Assembly: GCA_951394405.1 (NCBI GenBank)
Contig: OX596337.1
Location: 3,100,001-3,164,000, forward strand
DNA: 64,000 bases
Reading direction: 5' to 3'
Origin: Coprinellus micaceus
Lineage: Eukaryota; Basidiomycota; Agaricomycetes; Agaricales; Psathyrellaceae
How positions within the stretch are numbered: position 1 is the stretch's first letter; every line of letters begins with the position of its first letter. The notes beneath the pieces are model-generated. The model was not told the origin of the DNA, did no database searches, and worked only from the letters and a program-made list of their open reading frames with translations. The translations under genes were made by a program, and so were the position numbers. Shown piece after piece: positions 10,586 to 22,003 of the stretch.

Positions 10586-13174
10586 ATGTCGTTCACCTTC
10601 AACTGGCCTCGCTTTTCAGACCAGTTCCACTACGATGCCATCCAGATGCTTAATACCGCCCTCAACAAGGGCAACAAACCCCCAGTTATTGCGGATAAAA
10701 TCGAGGTCGTAGAACTCGAGATGGGTACCCAGGTGAGAACATCTGCTATTGTATTCAGCCCTGGTTTGACAGCCCACAGCCTCCCGAGTTGGAAATTCGC
10801 GACATTGGCGACCTCACGATGGACCAGTTCAGAGGGATATTCCGCTTGACTTACAATGGCGATGCTCACCTCGTGCTCAAGACCAAAGTCCAGGTGAGCA
10901 CCCCCTCGCGGCACCACAACCGGCGTTGACAGGCTCTCTGTGCAGGCCAATCCTCTGAACCACAAATTACCAGATATACACCAACTTTCGGGGTCGACGG
11001 GTATGCTAGCCGCAAAGCAACCCCTGGTGGTCCCAATGCTTCTCCGACTCTCCCACTTCAAACTCTCATCCTATGTTGTCCTCGTGGTTTCGAAGCAAAA
11101 GGGCATCACCATCGTCTTCAAGACCGACCCCCTGCAGAACGTTGACATCAGTTCCACCTTCGATTCCATCGCCGTCATCCAAAGTTTCATTCAGCGAGAG
11201 ATAGAGGGCCAGCTGCGGCAAATGTTCAAGGAGGATTTGCCCTCGATCATCCATCGACTCAGCCAGCAGTGGGTTAAGGCCAAGGTGGAAACGCCATACC
11301 AGAAGCAAAATCAAAACTCGTTGCGCAAACCCCCTCACCAAGGACTAGAAACCATGTCCACCCCCGATCTGTCCGTGCCGAGGAGGAGCCCCGCTTCCGA
11401 TGGCATTCCCACATACCGTCCGCCCATCCCGCCTCGGAGACCACGCTCGACGACAGGTATCTCCACTTCCAACAGAGTATCGTCCCCACTCTCAGCCCCA
11501 CCCCTTACAAACGTCCCGTCTGCGTTTCACGACCCTGAAGAGGAACCATTCGACCCGACGTATGGTCTACGACCAGAAGGCTTACCTACAAAACCAGGCT
11601 TTAAAGGGTTCAGCAACCTCTTCGGGCCGAACAAGGGCCTTGCTGACCTCGCTGAGGAATCTCAAGTTGACGATGAAACCGATTACCAAGAGTCCTCTGG
11701 CTCTCTTACAGAGGAAGAGGACGCTGGCAACTACGACTTCGTCGACTGGAACGGGACGAGTAACACCAGTACCCCTCCTGAGCCCGCGATTGAGTATGAA
11801 GCCATACCTGCTATTGGAGGTGGTACCGTCACTCGGCCGAGAATTATCCATTCTCAGTCTCAAATTCAGTCTCCACCAGGCATCATCGCTTCAAGCCTAG
11901 GTCCTTCGGCTTCATCGAAGAATATCGCTGGGATATTCGCCAGCCCTCGGTCTGGTGCCGCAACGCCTGGTATCCTCTCCAGGAACTCGAGCAATCCTTA
12001 TTTCGCTGACTTGAATCCTCCGACAAGCGCACCTCCCGTCATGGGAAGAGGATATCACTCATTCGCCAGCGACGTTGGCTATCCAGACACTACCAGTACG
12101 AGCGGCGCCTCAATGAGAAGGCGTTCAACGTACGCGGTTTCTGTCCAGGATGAAGTCATCTATCCTCGTTCTGGACCCTCCGAAAATGCCTGGGTGCACC
12201 CATATGACCTTGAGAGGCAGAAGTACGATCTCCGTGAAGAAGAATCTGACGAAGATGACGAAGCGTCTGACGGAGACCAGCGGCGGTTACAGATGAGGAT
12301 TCAACGACGGCAGCAACGGGAGTATCTCACCATGCATACTAACGAACCACCACCCACATCCATCACCTCCTCTCCACCGAGACCAGTCCGACCCCTAAGC
12401 CGCAGACGTCTCTCTGTATCATCAAACACCACGACGAGAACTTCCGCCTCGACCACAGGTTTTGCCCACCATTCCGAGGCTTCAGGATCTAACCAGGGTG
12501 GAAACCCGAAGATCGTTCTCCGCCCATCCTTGCTGAACAACTCAATACACCACCTCTCCACCCTCTCACAATCCAACCATACCCTTAGCCCATATACCCG
12601 GAGTCTCGAGCACTTCGCTGTCCGGAGTGGCCCTCCTCGCGCCCTGAGCACCATTCACCGTACGTCCTCTGGCGATACAGCCGGGGGAGGTCAGAGCGCA
12701 CCAGTCACACCCGGAGGAGGTGGACTAACTACCGGTGCTGGCTCAAGCAGTGGTGTTGGTCTCGCGGCAGGGCTAGTGGGTGGTAGTGGCAGTCTTGGAA
12801 GGTCGAAGGGCGGTGCAGTGGCGGGAATCGTTGGCCTGGGTGCGAGCACGGCGAGGCTGGGTAAGAATAAGGCGGAGGTGTCAACCAAGGCGAAGAGGAA
12901 GAGGATGTATAAGATCGGAGGGAAGAAAGACCAGGGGGCGGCTACATCATCGGCTGGTGGCGCTATGGGTACCAGTGGATCGCAGTATCCGGGCGGGAGA
13001 GTAGGAGGGGCGTGGGCCGACGGGCAGGAAGGAGCAAACCCATATGGCCCTGAGGGCAAAGGGAAGGAGAGACAGCGTTCGAGACGGAGTCGAAGAGCAT
13101 CACCTCCTGGAACGGACTTTGATGAAGAGGACATGGATAGGTATTTCAAATCCATGCAGCACGGGGCTGATTAG
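10586..13174 (+). CDS. MDM34: MDM34, ERMES complex subunit (SMP domain)
   Basis: Mdm34 sits in the outer mitochondrial membrane part of the ERMES tether, which transfers lipids between ER and mitochondria. Exons 10586-10732, 10780-10893 and 10946-13174 give 830 aa. The start [15 protein letters not shown] and the following 200 residues form the SMP lipid-transfer domain. Landmarks are [13 protein letters not shown] before the first intron, [17 protein letters not shown] before the second, then [38 protein letters not shown] and the [16 protein letters not shown] helix. The remaining 600 residues are disordered, rich in Ser, Pro, Gly and Arg, with an acidic patch near the middle. This is much longer than in yeast but usual for basidiomycetes. 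Confidence 0.92.
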
Positions 13175-13390
13175 ATTCAAAGTCTGCCATCATCACACCA
13201 CTCACTCGCTATACAACTTATCTTTCGTTGTTGTACAATTTCCCCAGGCTCTACCGTATCAGTAGTATTAATCGCCATAGCTTGCATAATATCACCGACA
13301 TCCCTCGTTCCTTCTCGTGAATGCTATGATTGAGTGAACGAATCGTAAATATGTCGTTCCGGTACAGAGGGCATCAACGAAAAAGCCGTC

Positions 13391-13600
13391 TCAGGATCTG
13401 CTGGACCAGCCGGGGATCTGGGGCGCCAGAGCTGGGTCGCTGACCCTGTTGTTCGTCCAGATCAGGGTGCCTACCCAGATCAGCTGAGCGCAGCAGTTCT
13501 GCTGGGCACCAGTCTGGTTTGCGTCAGATCTGCAACCTGGCAGTCTGGTCTTTTCTGTTCTGCGCTGGTTCCCCCTATTTCCCCAGTGAATTCTCATATG
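13391..13600. repeat. CTGG/CCAG-rich degenerate repeat tract A
   Basis: The words CTGG, CCAG, CAGATC and GATCTG recur many times within about 200 bp, with imperfect spacing. Composition differs sharply from the flanks. The same vocabulary reappears in tract B about 800 bp away, so both may belong to one dispersed element. Confidence 0.45.
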
Positions 13601-14324
13601 ACCACAAAAGATGAATTTGCATTGAGACCGTAACTAAGAACAAATATTTGGGAATAGTGGTAAATGTATACGACATCAGTGCGAGACGTGGTTGTGCGAG
13701 GACGTTGCATGCCTACGTGCGGTGCTCCCCACGGAAGACATAGCGGCTATTGGGCGAGATGCTGAGGGGTGTCCGGCGGGTACTACTACGAGTTAGGTCA
13801 GCTCGCCTCGAAGGCTCCAGACACTCGAGAGCGTTGAGATCGGTACCTATATCCGTAGTCAGACCGAGGACGGTCATGGTATCAACTGAGAAGCTCAGAG
13901 TGATCCTAGGCCATGCGGAATCTGCCCCTCTCTACGCAATCCACTCACCAACGTGTTTCCCGCCCTTCCGACTCCCCGCCTTTACGCGTTCCTCGCCCAG
14001 ACTTACCTGCCGCCCATTCACGCCTCCAAGCCCATCGCCGGTTGTGAGGTGTCGCTGCTGAGCGGGTGCCGGTATCGCTGCTTCAGCACGAGAGCATGCG
14101 TCGAGCACGCCGGCGGCGGGGAAGGGCGGGTCCCGTTTAACGGGATGTGGGGATGATGGGGGAAGGGAGGAAACAAGGGAGGTGAGGAAAACAAGTCGAG
14201 ACGCGCCCATTATGCAGCCATTAAGACGCGCACGGGCCTCCACGTGATGGTGTTTGAAACTCCGCTCGACTTCGTTCAAGCGCTTGTGTGGGCTCTTTTG
14301 GCTGAGGGCGCTCTCAGTTGTAGA

Positions 14325-14700
14325 GATTTTTTTATTTTTTATTTGACACTTATGATACCCGGATATTTAAAAAATGACCCGCTTCCGATACCCGACAGAA
14401 CTGAGCCACTGTAGACTGGCTCAAGCGGGTACAGGTCTCCCATCCTGCTCCGCCCCTGATCTGCATCCCTCCAGCTGGCCCGTCCCTGGTCTGCCACCAA
14501 CAAACTGTTCTGTTCCTGTTCCGCCTTCCTCCAGCTGACTTATCCCTGGTCTGGGTAGCCCAGCCTGGGGATCAGCAGGACATTCTCCCTCCATCCTGGA
14601 ACACAGCTGATCTACAGCTACCAAGCTGGAATGGCCGAAACAGTCTGGTATTAGGGTAGGTCTACTACACTCCAGCCTGGTACTTGAAGACCCGCTAGCC
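14325..14700 (-). repeat. CTGG/CCAG-rich repeat tract B with an A-rich tail (minus orientation)
   Basis: Positions 14,410-14,680 repeat CCTCCAGCTG followed by TCCCTGGTCTG about 60 bp apart, amid many CTGG words. At the left edge is a T-rich run (14,325-14,345), which on the minus strand reads as an A-rich tail at the 3' end of the tract. This layout resembles a small retroposon, but no Pol III boxes were confirmed. Confidence 0.35.
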
Positions 14701-14924
14701 GCATTTTCGTTGATGGGTATGGTGAGGGGGTATACGGACCTAATGCCCAACTAAAGCTACAAATGATGACTTAAAGTGAGATGTAAAGACGTGCAATCCG
14801 CTTGGGAACCAAATGGTAAGGAAAGAGTGACACAAGAACGAAAAGGGGTAGCAGCGATGGAGGCTCGACTTCCAAAGCACAGACGAAAGAACGAAAAAGC
14901 ACCGCCAACGAACCAAAGTCCCCA

Positions 14925-17192
14925 TCATATATCTAGTTCGTCCAACAACGTCCTCAGCCTATAATAATGCCTCGGTGCACCTGGCCCTTGGCCGACCTTC
15001 CTATACCTCGCCAACCCCGTATCATCCTCGGGTTTCATCATCCCCCGCTGATCCCACACACAATGGGACACAAATTCGTTCAGCAATAGCGCGGTTCCCT
15101 TGGCCACGGACCTGCAGTTCGCCAAACTCACGCTCCGCAACTTGCTCTGCGTGGGGAGGAGGTCGAACTGCACTGGGGAACCTGGTTCAGAGAGCGACTC
15201 AGAGCCTGGGGACAAAGTGAACGTGGCGGAGGGTGGGGGTGCAGGCGACCCACTTGACCACGGGAAGGTAGCGCCGCCACAAATTGCATCTGCTTGCGAC
15301 CGCATTTGGAGGCACGCGAGGAGGACGTCCAGGAAGCGCGAGTCGTCTAGGTCCGCATGCGAATTGACAGGGGCTGCTGGAGCGACCATGTACCCACCCA
15401 TGGAGCAGTCGACACCGTGAAGGTAGATATCTGCGAGCCTTGGGGCGAAGAGGGACCGGCTTAATGACGGATTTGGTGTAAGTGGGGATGTGGGACTCAT
15501 GAAGCCGTCGGGGGAAGCGCAGCGGTCATCGTCGGCCTTGAGGTGGAAACGTTGGGCAAGCTTCTTTTCTCGCTTCTCCTTGCGCTCGCGTTCGTGTTCT
15601 TCCCTTTGGATGCAGGCGACGGCGTTGAGGAGGAGGGCCCAGACGAACCCAGAAGGTGGGTGACCGGTGACATCTACCACACGGAGGGAAGGGAGGGTCT
15701 TCATCAACTGTGACCATGTCTTCTGGGTCACAAGGTCCATGTCATGCAAAACAAGCGTCTGGACATTCCCCAGAGTGAGCGCCTTCCACACGGAGCACAG
15801 AGAACCAACGATAACCTCGTCCGTAGAGAAGTCGGGATCTGAGTCGGGCCCGATGATCAGGTCGAGTGAGGGAGTACGGGTCTCTGAGGCTCGGGTAGTG
15901 GGTGACCCATCTCGTACGGGACTTCCCCCTCGCAGGGAGGACTTTCGTCCGGTCTTGCCCGAGCTAAACCCTCTGATCCTGACAGCCTTGGAGGTGAGTG
16001 GTGCGGCGGTATGTGCTCCACCATATATCATACCCTTCCGCGCAGTAGGGTAAGCATCCTCCTCTATTCCACTGAGGACGAGTGTTTCGATGGGAAACCC
16101 GCCACTAGCAAATGCCCAGGAGTGCGCGTTCAGAGTCTGGGCGAACTTGGGCATGGATTGGTGCCAGTCGGAGAGGTTGGTGATCGCGCAAGTAAGGGAA
16201 GCATCGGGAGGGAGGCTGATGCAGTCGAGGACGGTCGTGATCTCTGCAATGGTTCCGGTAAGGCGGAGGGTAGAAAGATTGGGGAGGGGAACGCGGCTGT
16301 TCTTGAAGGTCGAAGGTGATCTGGGAAATGATGGGAGTGGTGGGAGAGGTGGGAATTGACCTGTTGGAGGAGAGGATGATGGACTCTGGCGGGGCGAAGC
16401 TTTCGGGGAAACTGGAGGCGAGTGCAGGTGAGGAAACGGAACTGAGTTGGTAAGAAGGGGAAACGCATTGTCTAATGACAGATGCTCGAGGTCTTTGAAT
16501 TTCGAAAGGGTACACATAAACTGGTGTACTGTGGGTCGTTGGCACGGCGTAAGGTCATGAACGTGAAGCTCTCGCAAAGAGACGTATCGGTCGGAAATGA
16601 GATAAAAGGGCGCAGAATGTAGCTCAAGGTATTGCATGGAAGGCAGGTCCGGTCCCACAAGTGGGTATGCGGGGAGAGGATAGACTTGGCCTTCGACGCC
16701 GTGCCCTGCGGTATTGACTCGTACCGTGATCGATTCTACGGAGGGATTGGGGTGGACGAGGGTATCGAGGAGGCCGTGAATGTGGTGCAACGATGAATCG
16801 AGGTGGACGCTTCCTATCCGGTGCGCAAATTGCAGCGTGCGGTGCAGCTGTTGAAGGTTATGCCGACCGACAACTGCGTGCACACACAGCGATTGCATCT
16901 TGGCACGGGAGAGCGTGACCGCAGTCCATCGGGGGTGGGAGAAGTCGACGTAGCGCCAGAGTTCTGGATATTCGAGGGCAACCTTTCTCCATGTATGGCA
17001 GACGTATGAGATCATGACCCAACTCCATACTTGGTCTCCTCCAGAGCTCTGCCGGCCGTGGGTGCGGGGTGAGGGTAGTGAGAGCTCAGCATTGGGGCGC
17101 CCGACGGACGTCACAGCACAGAGGTCAAAGATCTCCCGAAGGACTCGTTCTGGAAGCCGACAAGGACCTCGTTGAAAGTTGTGGTTGCGCAA
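14925..17192 (-). CDS. F-box-like domain protein (5' end unresolved)
   Basis: Large exon encoding a member of the Agaricomycete-expanded F-box family, which are substrate adaptors of SCF ubiquitin ligases. The F-box-like segment opens with RLPERVLREIFDLC and continues, after a short loop, with SWVMISYVCHTWRKVALEYPELWRYV, the usual VCxxWRxxA...LW signature. About 600 residues follow with irregular leucine-rich strands and Ser/Pro-rich loops, as in relatives that use degenerate LRRs. The first in-frame ATG is at 17192. The frame runs open to the acceptor at about 17,224, and an exon with the typical pre-F-box ELE...LTTLRR helix lies just upstream, so the real start is probably further 5'. I could not join the two in frame. 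Confidence 0.75.
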   Translation of the reverse strand: MRNHNFQRGPCRLPERVLREIFDLCAVTSVGRPNAELSLPSPRTHGRQSSGGDQVWSWVMISYVCHTWRKVALEYPELWRYVDFSHPRWTAVTLSRAKMQSLCVHAVVGRHNLQQLHRTLQFAHRIGSVHLDSSLHHIHGLLDTLVHPNPSVESITVRVNTAGHGVEGQVYPLPAYPLVGPDLPSMQYLELHSAPFYLISDRYVSLRELHVHDLTPCQRPTVHQFMCTLSKFKDLEHLSLDNAFPLLTNSVPFPHLHSPPVSPKASPRQSPSSSPPTGQFPPLPPLPSFPRSPSTFKNSRVPLPNLSTLRLTGTIAEITTVLDCISLPPDASLTCAITNLSDWHQSMPKFAQTLNAHSWAFASGGFPIETLVLSGIEEDAYPTARKGMIYGGAHTAAPLTSKAVRIRGFSSGKTGRKSSLRGGSPVRDGSPTTRASETRTPSLDLIIGPDSDPDFSTDEVIVGSLCSVWKALTLGNVQTLVLHDMDLVTQKTWSQLMKTLPSLRVVDVTGHPPSGFVWALLLNAVACIQREEHERERKEKREKKLAQRFHLKADDDRCASPDGFMSPTSPLTPNPSLSRSLFAPRLADIYLHGVDCSMGGYMVAPAAPVNSHADLDDSRFLDVLLACLQMRSQADAICGGATFPWSSGSPAPPPSATFTLSPGSESLSEPGSPVQFDLLPTQSKLRSVSLANCRSVAKGTALLLNEFVSHCVWDQRGMMKPEDDTGLARYRKVGQGPGAPRHYYRLRTLLDELDI

Positions 17193-17480
17193 CTCAGCCA
17201 GGCGGGAATCGTTGCGGCTGAATAACGTTGACTAGATAGAATAAGATTCAGCGGGGAGCGGAAGGTAAAGAGGAGAGTTACTTACGGCGGCGATCTTGAT
17301 GCGGGGGAGAGCGAATTGTCGAGGTGAAGGGCTCCCCGACCTCGGGATCGCGACGGAGGGTCGTGAGGTCGTTAACATATTTGTGCTCTAGCTCGTGAAT
17401 GCAATCGGGGAGGCGGTGCCTTGAACTGGAAGAAATGAGGTGGCGTTCAGCTCGCCCATGTAGAAACCACATACCGTCGT
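17193..17480 (-). other. Probable 5' exon(s) of the F-box gene
   Basis: On the minus strand, 17,440-17,283 reads as a coding-like helix (IHELEHKYVNDLTTLRR) of the kind that precedes the F-box in related proteins. It ends at a good GTAAGT donor at about 17,284, and an acceptor lies at about 17,224. The simple join is off by one base, so a second small intron or a frameshift is needed. Confidence 0.4.
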
Positions 17481-18312
17481 CAAGCTACTGAGGGGAAAGA
17501 AAGAGAGTGTGGTAGCTAGGCGAGGTCGGGACGGCGGTTAAAGGCAGAGGGACATGAGTCTACTCGTCCTCCAGAGCGCAGCAATAGTACTCATACTAGT
17601 CTTCTAATTGTTACCTGCATGTGAGTTTGATTGTGGCAACGCATGAGCTCCAGTCATTTCGCGCTGTGAAGACAATAGTGGATTCTGTTAATCATGCAAG
17701 ACAATAAGAATTGGCACACGACCCGAGATGTGCCCGGCGCGTGTCGAAGTCAGTTATGGTTCTCGTACAATTGTCGAGTCCATTACATGAGAATGAAGGC
17801 GATACTGCTGCAGGACTTTAGATCTTTCGATTCCACTGGGGGCGATGATGGTGTGGTACGAAGTAACTTGACGGCGGCGTTGCACTATAAATAACGCGTT
17901 CAAGCCAACCCTCAGCACATCAGGGGACCGCGAGCGCTAAGACCGAAGACATAGTGACCTGTGTGGGTCTTTGGGTGCCCCACGCGAGCGCCAATAGCAG
18001 CGCAATGTGGGTCCCCAGTCCCGGCGACCGTGGCCCAAGGGTGGCAATGCGTTCAGGGCCACGAGGCCAAGGCCCCTCGCTGATTGTCTCGAAATGGGAT
18101 ACATAGCGCTGAAGCGCTGACATCCGAAGTGCCCGATGCGAGGAAGGAATACATTAGAGAGTGTAATGACTAGAATACATTGAATATTCATGCGAGTATG
18201 ATGCAAGGAAAGCATTGTCTGTATGAACCGGTAACTCCGGGTGAACCCATAGTTCGCTGAAAGAGCGAATGGGAGAGGCGAGCGAGTCCAAGCAACTTCG
18301 CGGAAGGATATT
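17481..18312. other. Intergenic, no gene recognised
   Basis: Region of 830 bp between the F-box gene's 5' end and the RCF2 3' end. Only short frames without recognisable motifs are present. Confidence 0.5.
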
Positions 18313-19180
18313 TTAGGCAATAGCCGCAGCCGGGGAAGCGGTGGTGCGCTTGCGGAGGGCCTCCTCATCCGCCTTGCGATCGCGCTCCTGCTGCTCAAGG
18401 ACGTCCCTCCAAGAGTGGTCGTGTTGGTTCTGAGCATGGGCTTCAGCCAAGCCGACACAGATGCAAACGACTTTCACGACTCACCTCTTTGGCAAACTCC
18501 TTCCTCGAGTTGTAAGTCAAAGCGCCAGCGGCAATCAAGAGGCCGATGGTGAGACCCTGGGCCCACATACGAGCTTGCACTACCTGCACAAATCACTGGG
18601 ATGAGCGACGCACCTTAAAGGCTGTCTCACCGTAACTCACCTTCTGCGGCAGCGTCTGGTACTTATTCCTCGAGATGATGGCTCCAGCAACACCCAAGCT
18701 TGCGGCCCAACCACCCATAATGAGGGTATACTGGTGACGCAACGACCAGTCATTGATCTTCTCACCCAAGCTCATGTTAGCCCATCGCTTGTCCTTCTCG
18801 AGCTCCTTGTGATCGAGGATACCAACACCAAATTCACCCTCCCTGGCGTCAACTTAGCGACTCGTCCCGAGAAGTAGCGTTAAAGGACTCACCACTGCGA
18901 TCGGTCATACTCCAAGCCTCTGCGTTCGCCCTGGATAGCGATGCATGGCGCGACGAGAATGATGGTGCCGAGAAGTTTCAGGGATGGTGGCAAGTTGCGG
19001 AATCCGGGGAAACGCCTCGCATAGAGGTAGGATGCTCCTGCCAAAGCTGAACCAACGGCGGTTCCTTCGATAGCGCCGCGCACGGAGGCCCGGTGGTGGT
19101 CGTCCAACTGTTGCTGGGTCAAAAGCTAGCCATCTATCAGTTCACATCCTGGAACGACCGCGCGGGCGACTCACCTTCAT
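18313..19180 (-). CDS. RCF2: RCF2-type respiratory supercomplex factor (HIG1 domain)
   Basis: Inner mitochondrial membrane protein of the Rcf1/Rcf2 HIG1 family, which associates with cytochrome c oxidase and respiratory supercomplexes. Minus-strand exons are 19180-19175, 19125-18893, 18842-18641, 18583-18485 and 18429-18313; every join keeps frame and yields 218 aa. Yeast Rcf2 is similar in length. The first exon is only Met-Lys, and the protein then starts LLTQQQLDDHHRASVRGAIEG, matching the family's N-terminus. Two hydrophobic segments occur in the N-terminal half. The C-terminal HIG1-like part carries YTLIMGGWAASLGVAGAII and MWAQGLTIGLLIAAGAL as paired transmembrane helices, followed by a charged tail. 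The tiny first exon makes this gene easy to mis-annotate. Confidence 0.87.
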
Positions 19181-19676
19181 GACTGTCTATGTGGGGGAGA
19201 GGACAAAGGAGGTGTGGTGGATCTGTCTAATGGTATCCACGCAGAACGAGCAGCTCGGTTTTATATGACTTGTTTCTGGTTCTTCGGCCAGGCCTGGGCT
19301 ATGATCTCATTCGGGCTGACCGAGCGGGTCAACACAGCCAATGCATCCGATTGGCTGCCTGGGTTTCCCCGGACCCCCCCTCCGGGCTCCTCCGCTACAG
19401 TAGCACGGGACTCTTCCTCGACAACTCTAAACTGTGGGGGTGGGCAACGCCTGCAAGGCGAGCGGCCGCTGACTAATCACACCGCCACTAGATTTTCTGT
19501 CCGCACTCCTGTCCTAGTCGCGTCTCGTTAATGGGCGCGCAGTTTCATTAGATGTGTAGCTAGGAAGTACAGTAGTAAGTATAAACATGGGCTATGGACA
19601 CTAATATATTATATTTTCATGGTACAGTAGAGGTATTAGGCCAATCTTGGTCAGATGTATGGTTGGAACCGTGAAT
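19181..19676. other. Intergenic, no gene recognised
   Basis: RCF2 promoter side and the 3' flank of the split transposase-like gene. Nothing coding was recognised. Confidence 0.45.
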
Positions 19677-20904
19677 CTAAACTGCATCCCCTTCAACCTC
19701 CATCTCTATCTCCATCTCATCGCCATCTTGAGTCCAAGCTTCCACACTCTCTCCCATGCTGACATCCTCTTGAGGGGGATGGGTATCTCCCTTCTCTGCC
19801 ACATGCAGTAGTACCTTACGCAGCAAATCCCTCTTGTCCTGCAACAGCCCACGGTGGGATTTGTACTTCGGGATCACATCGTCAACACCCCCTCGCAGTT
19901 GCCATGCATCGAGCTGTTCATCAAGATCGCGCACCCGGAGCCCATCGATGTCGGCAAGGCCCACAAATACAACAGCAGAGAGGCGCTCTTGCCGTTCCTT
20001 TGCCTGTTGCTTTGCTAATGCTTCTTTCTCGCGCTTCATCTCCGCTAGCCGCTTCTCAAACGCCGCTTGCTCTTCCCTCCGTTTCCTTTCCATCCCGCTT
20101 GCATCCCAGCGTCTGGCAACCTTGCGAACATACGTGTAGTCCTCTTCGGTGAACATGGCAGCCATGAAAGCGAGGGTGTTGTTCTTCTCGCAAACGGCGT
20201 GGGCGTTATAGTTGAGTAATGTTGTGGTAGGTTTGGCACGCATCCGAACGCGATAAGCCCCCAGCGCCCCCTCATTAACATCGTTCGTAGCAGGCATCCA
20301 GGCTAAATCGCGTTCCGTGAGGGTGAGGCCGTCGATTGTCCCACCAGGTGCGAATTCTGAAGAGAATCGGACCCAGGTAGTCAGCGCGCCTTGGAAGAAA
20401 GCGGCGGTTGCTGAGGCAAGATAAGGCAAGTTGTCTTCAGCCTGTAGCTTGCGAATGGCGGTTATTGCCTTCTCGTCTTCCCATGGCTTCCCATCCAGTG
20501 TTGCAGCCTGGTAAGTCGCATCCTTGTCCACAAGAAGATCAGGGTCATTGACGAGCTTCTCGCAGAACTCCCTAACGTCTTTGTGGAAGGATCCGAGGTC
20601 GAGCAGGTTAACTTGGGCGTTACCAGACCCTCGGACAACGCGCAGGTATGGGTGGGTGACGGCCTGCGAGTAAAGGACCATCACAGCAAGCTCGGTGAGT
20701 GTTGGCTTGTCTTTGAGTGCGTTGAATAAGTTAAGCTCGATGTTTGTCCACCCGGGGCGGAGTTTTCGAAGTCGGGAGTCGTCCAAAAACGCCTTGTAGA
20801 ACTCGAGGTGCTTGAGAAGCTCGGCGGCGGCTTCTGCATGGCTGTTGAACCGAGTATTACTAGTGTCTGGAAACCGGTGAGTTTCCTTGACTCCGAACGT
20901 CGCT
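19677..20904 (-). pseudogene. C-terminal half of a transposase-like multicopy protein (split gene)
   Basis: Minus-strand frame ending at a stop at 19,677 and open upstream through codons for TFGVKETHRFPDTSNTRF, about 400 aa in all. From memory, I recognise the RFPDTSNTRF block, the ELAVMVLYSQAVTHPYLRVV block, LDGKPWE, and ERDLAWMPATNDVNEGALG as the C-terminal part of a large, uncharacterised Agaricomycete family that behaves like a transposon-derived gene. A Lys/Glu-rich helix and a short SAP-like tail end the protein. There is no start codon: similarity stops abruptly at about 20,904, and an in-frame stop lies just beyond. The missing N-terminal half of the same family is at 53,016-54,674 on the same strand. 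The biochemical function is not established. Confidence 0.7.
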
Positions 20905-20909
20905 GCCAG

Positions 20910-20944
20910 GTGACATCGGGCCGTCTATGGTGGCCCGACATCAC
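20910..20944. repeat. Hairpin at the left insertion boundary
   Basis: Arms 20,910-20,922 and 20,932-20,944 pair at 11 of 13 positions around a 9-base loop (GTGACATCGGGCC against GTGATGTCGGGCC read on the other strand). It sits 5 bp inside the proposed insertion edge, where subterminal hairpins of mobile elements often lie. Confidence 0.45.
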
Positions 20945-22003
20945 TTTGTTTTGCGAGAACAACAGTTATATGCCTGTGTCGATAGAAAAATGTAGCCAAG
21001 ACTTGCACCCCGTATGATCACGGTATCTCAGGGACGCTTCTGTTTACAGGCATTCTCATGGCAGGGATGAAGACACAGCTGATGATGTCACGCGCTCTTG
21101 CGAACATTGTAAGATCAATCAGACAGGGATGGGTTCGCAACATGGGCAAGCCTCACCTCAACGATCAACGTCGCATTCGATACCCCGGATTGTAAGGGGC
21201 GTTGCACATGGGGGTAGGTCTTCGTACAGGTTCCTGTGTCAAGATATCCCCTCCTTGCTTGCATTGTCATCGAAGGACGCCTTCTCGAAGCGATCATATT
21301 TCACAGGTTGGGGCCACTACCCATCCTTGCGTAGCGTTGGCCGGGTCCGGCTAGCTATGAAAGTATGGCGGCCAGGAGAACACGCGTACGGGCGCTAGTG
21401 CTGACCTCCCTGCTAAGGATTGGTCGCATGTATCATGAGAATATCGGAATCACCAGACTTGGTTCGAAGGTCAAGTGAGCAATCGATTTTGAGCTTGTCA
21501 AGAATAGACGAGACCACCGAGCCCTTACGAGGCTGTAGCGGGAGTGTAATGGAGCTCGCCATGGTCAATCATTCACGAATTGGGCTCGTGTTCTTCGAAC
21601 AGAGTCTTTCACATTCCAACAGGAACTCAGATCTTTTAAGTCCTACCAGACGGTCGATGCTGCCTAGATGCCAAATCATTGCTCCCCTTAGCGCTTGGGG
21701 CGGTCTTCCTGCATCCGTGGGGCACTGCCAGGCTTCAGATAGTGTTCGGCTCTGGACGACTTAGGACAATAGATCGAATACGACGGTCTTCCAACAATTT
21801 TGACAGAAAGGGAGCACGGCTGACAGACTTTCAGCTCGGAATACAGGGCTGGACCCCTCAACTGCCACTCTTCATATAGGTTCCAGGCAGCTCCGCATGA
21901 ACCAGGGGCAAATGTATGTGATTAGGGAGTCGTGAGTAACAATGGTGGCGAGGATAAAAGTATTTACAGCAAGAACTACATAGGGTCATCGTCAGTTGGA
22001 TGT
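20945..22003. other. Non-coding left end of the insert, no gene recognised
   Basis: Just over 1 kb of sequence with only short frames. No repeat or RNA gene was recognised. Confidence 0.45.

Larger units (their letters stand above)
13175..14924. other. Intergenic with two repeat tracts, no gene recognised
   Basis: The 1.75 kb between MDM34 and the F-box gene holds two CTGG/CCAG-rich tracts (listed separately) and an A/T-homopolymer stretch at 14,325-14,370. The 700 bp between the tracts has open frames on both strands, but none with convincing start, splice or domain evidence. Confidence 0.5.
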
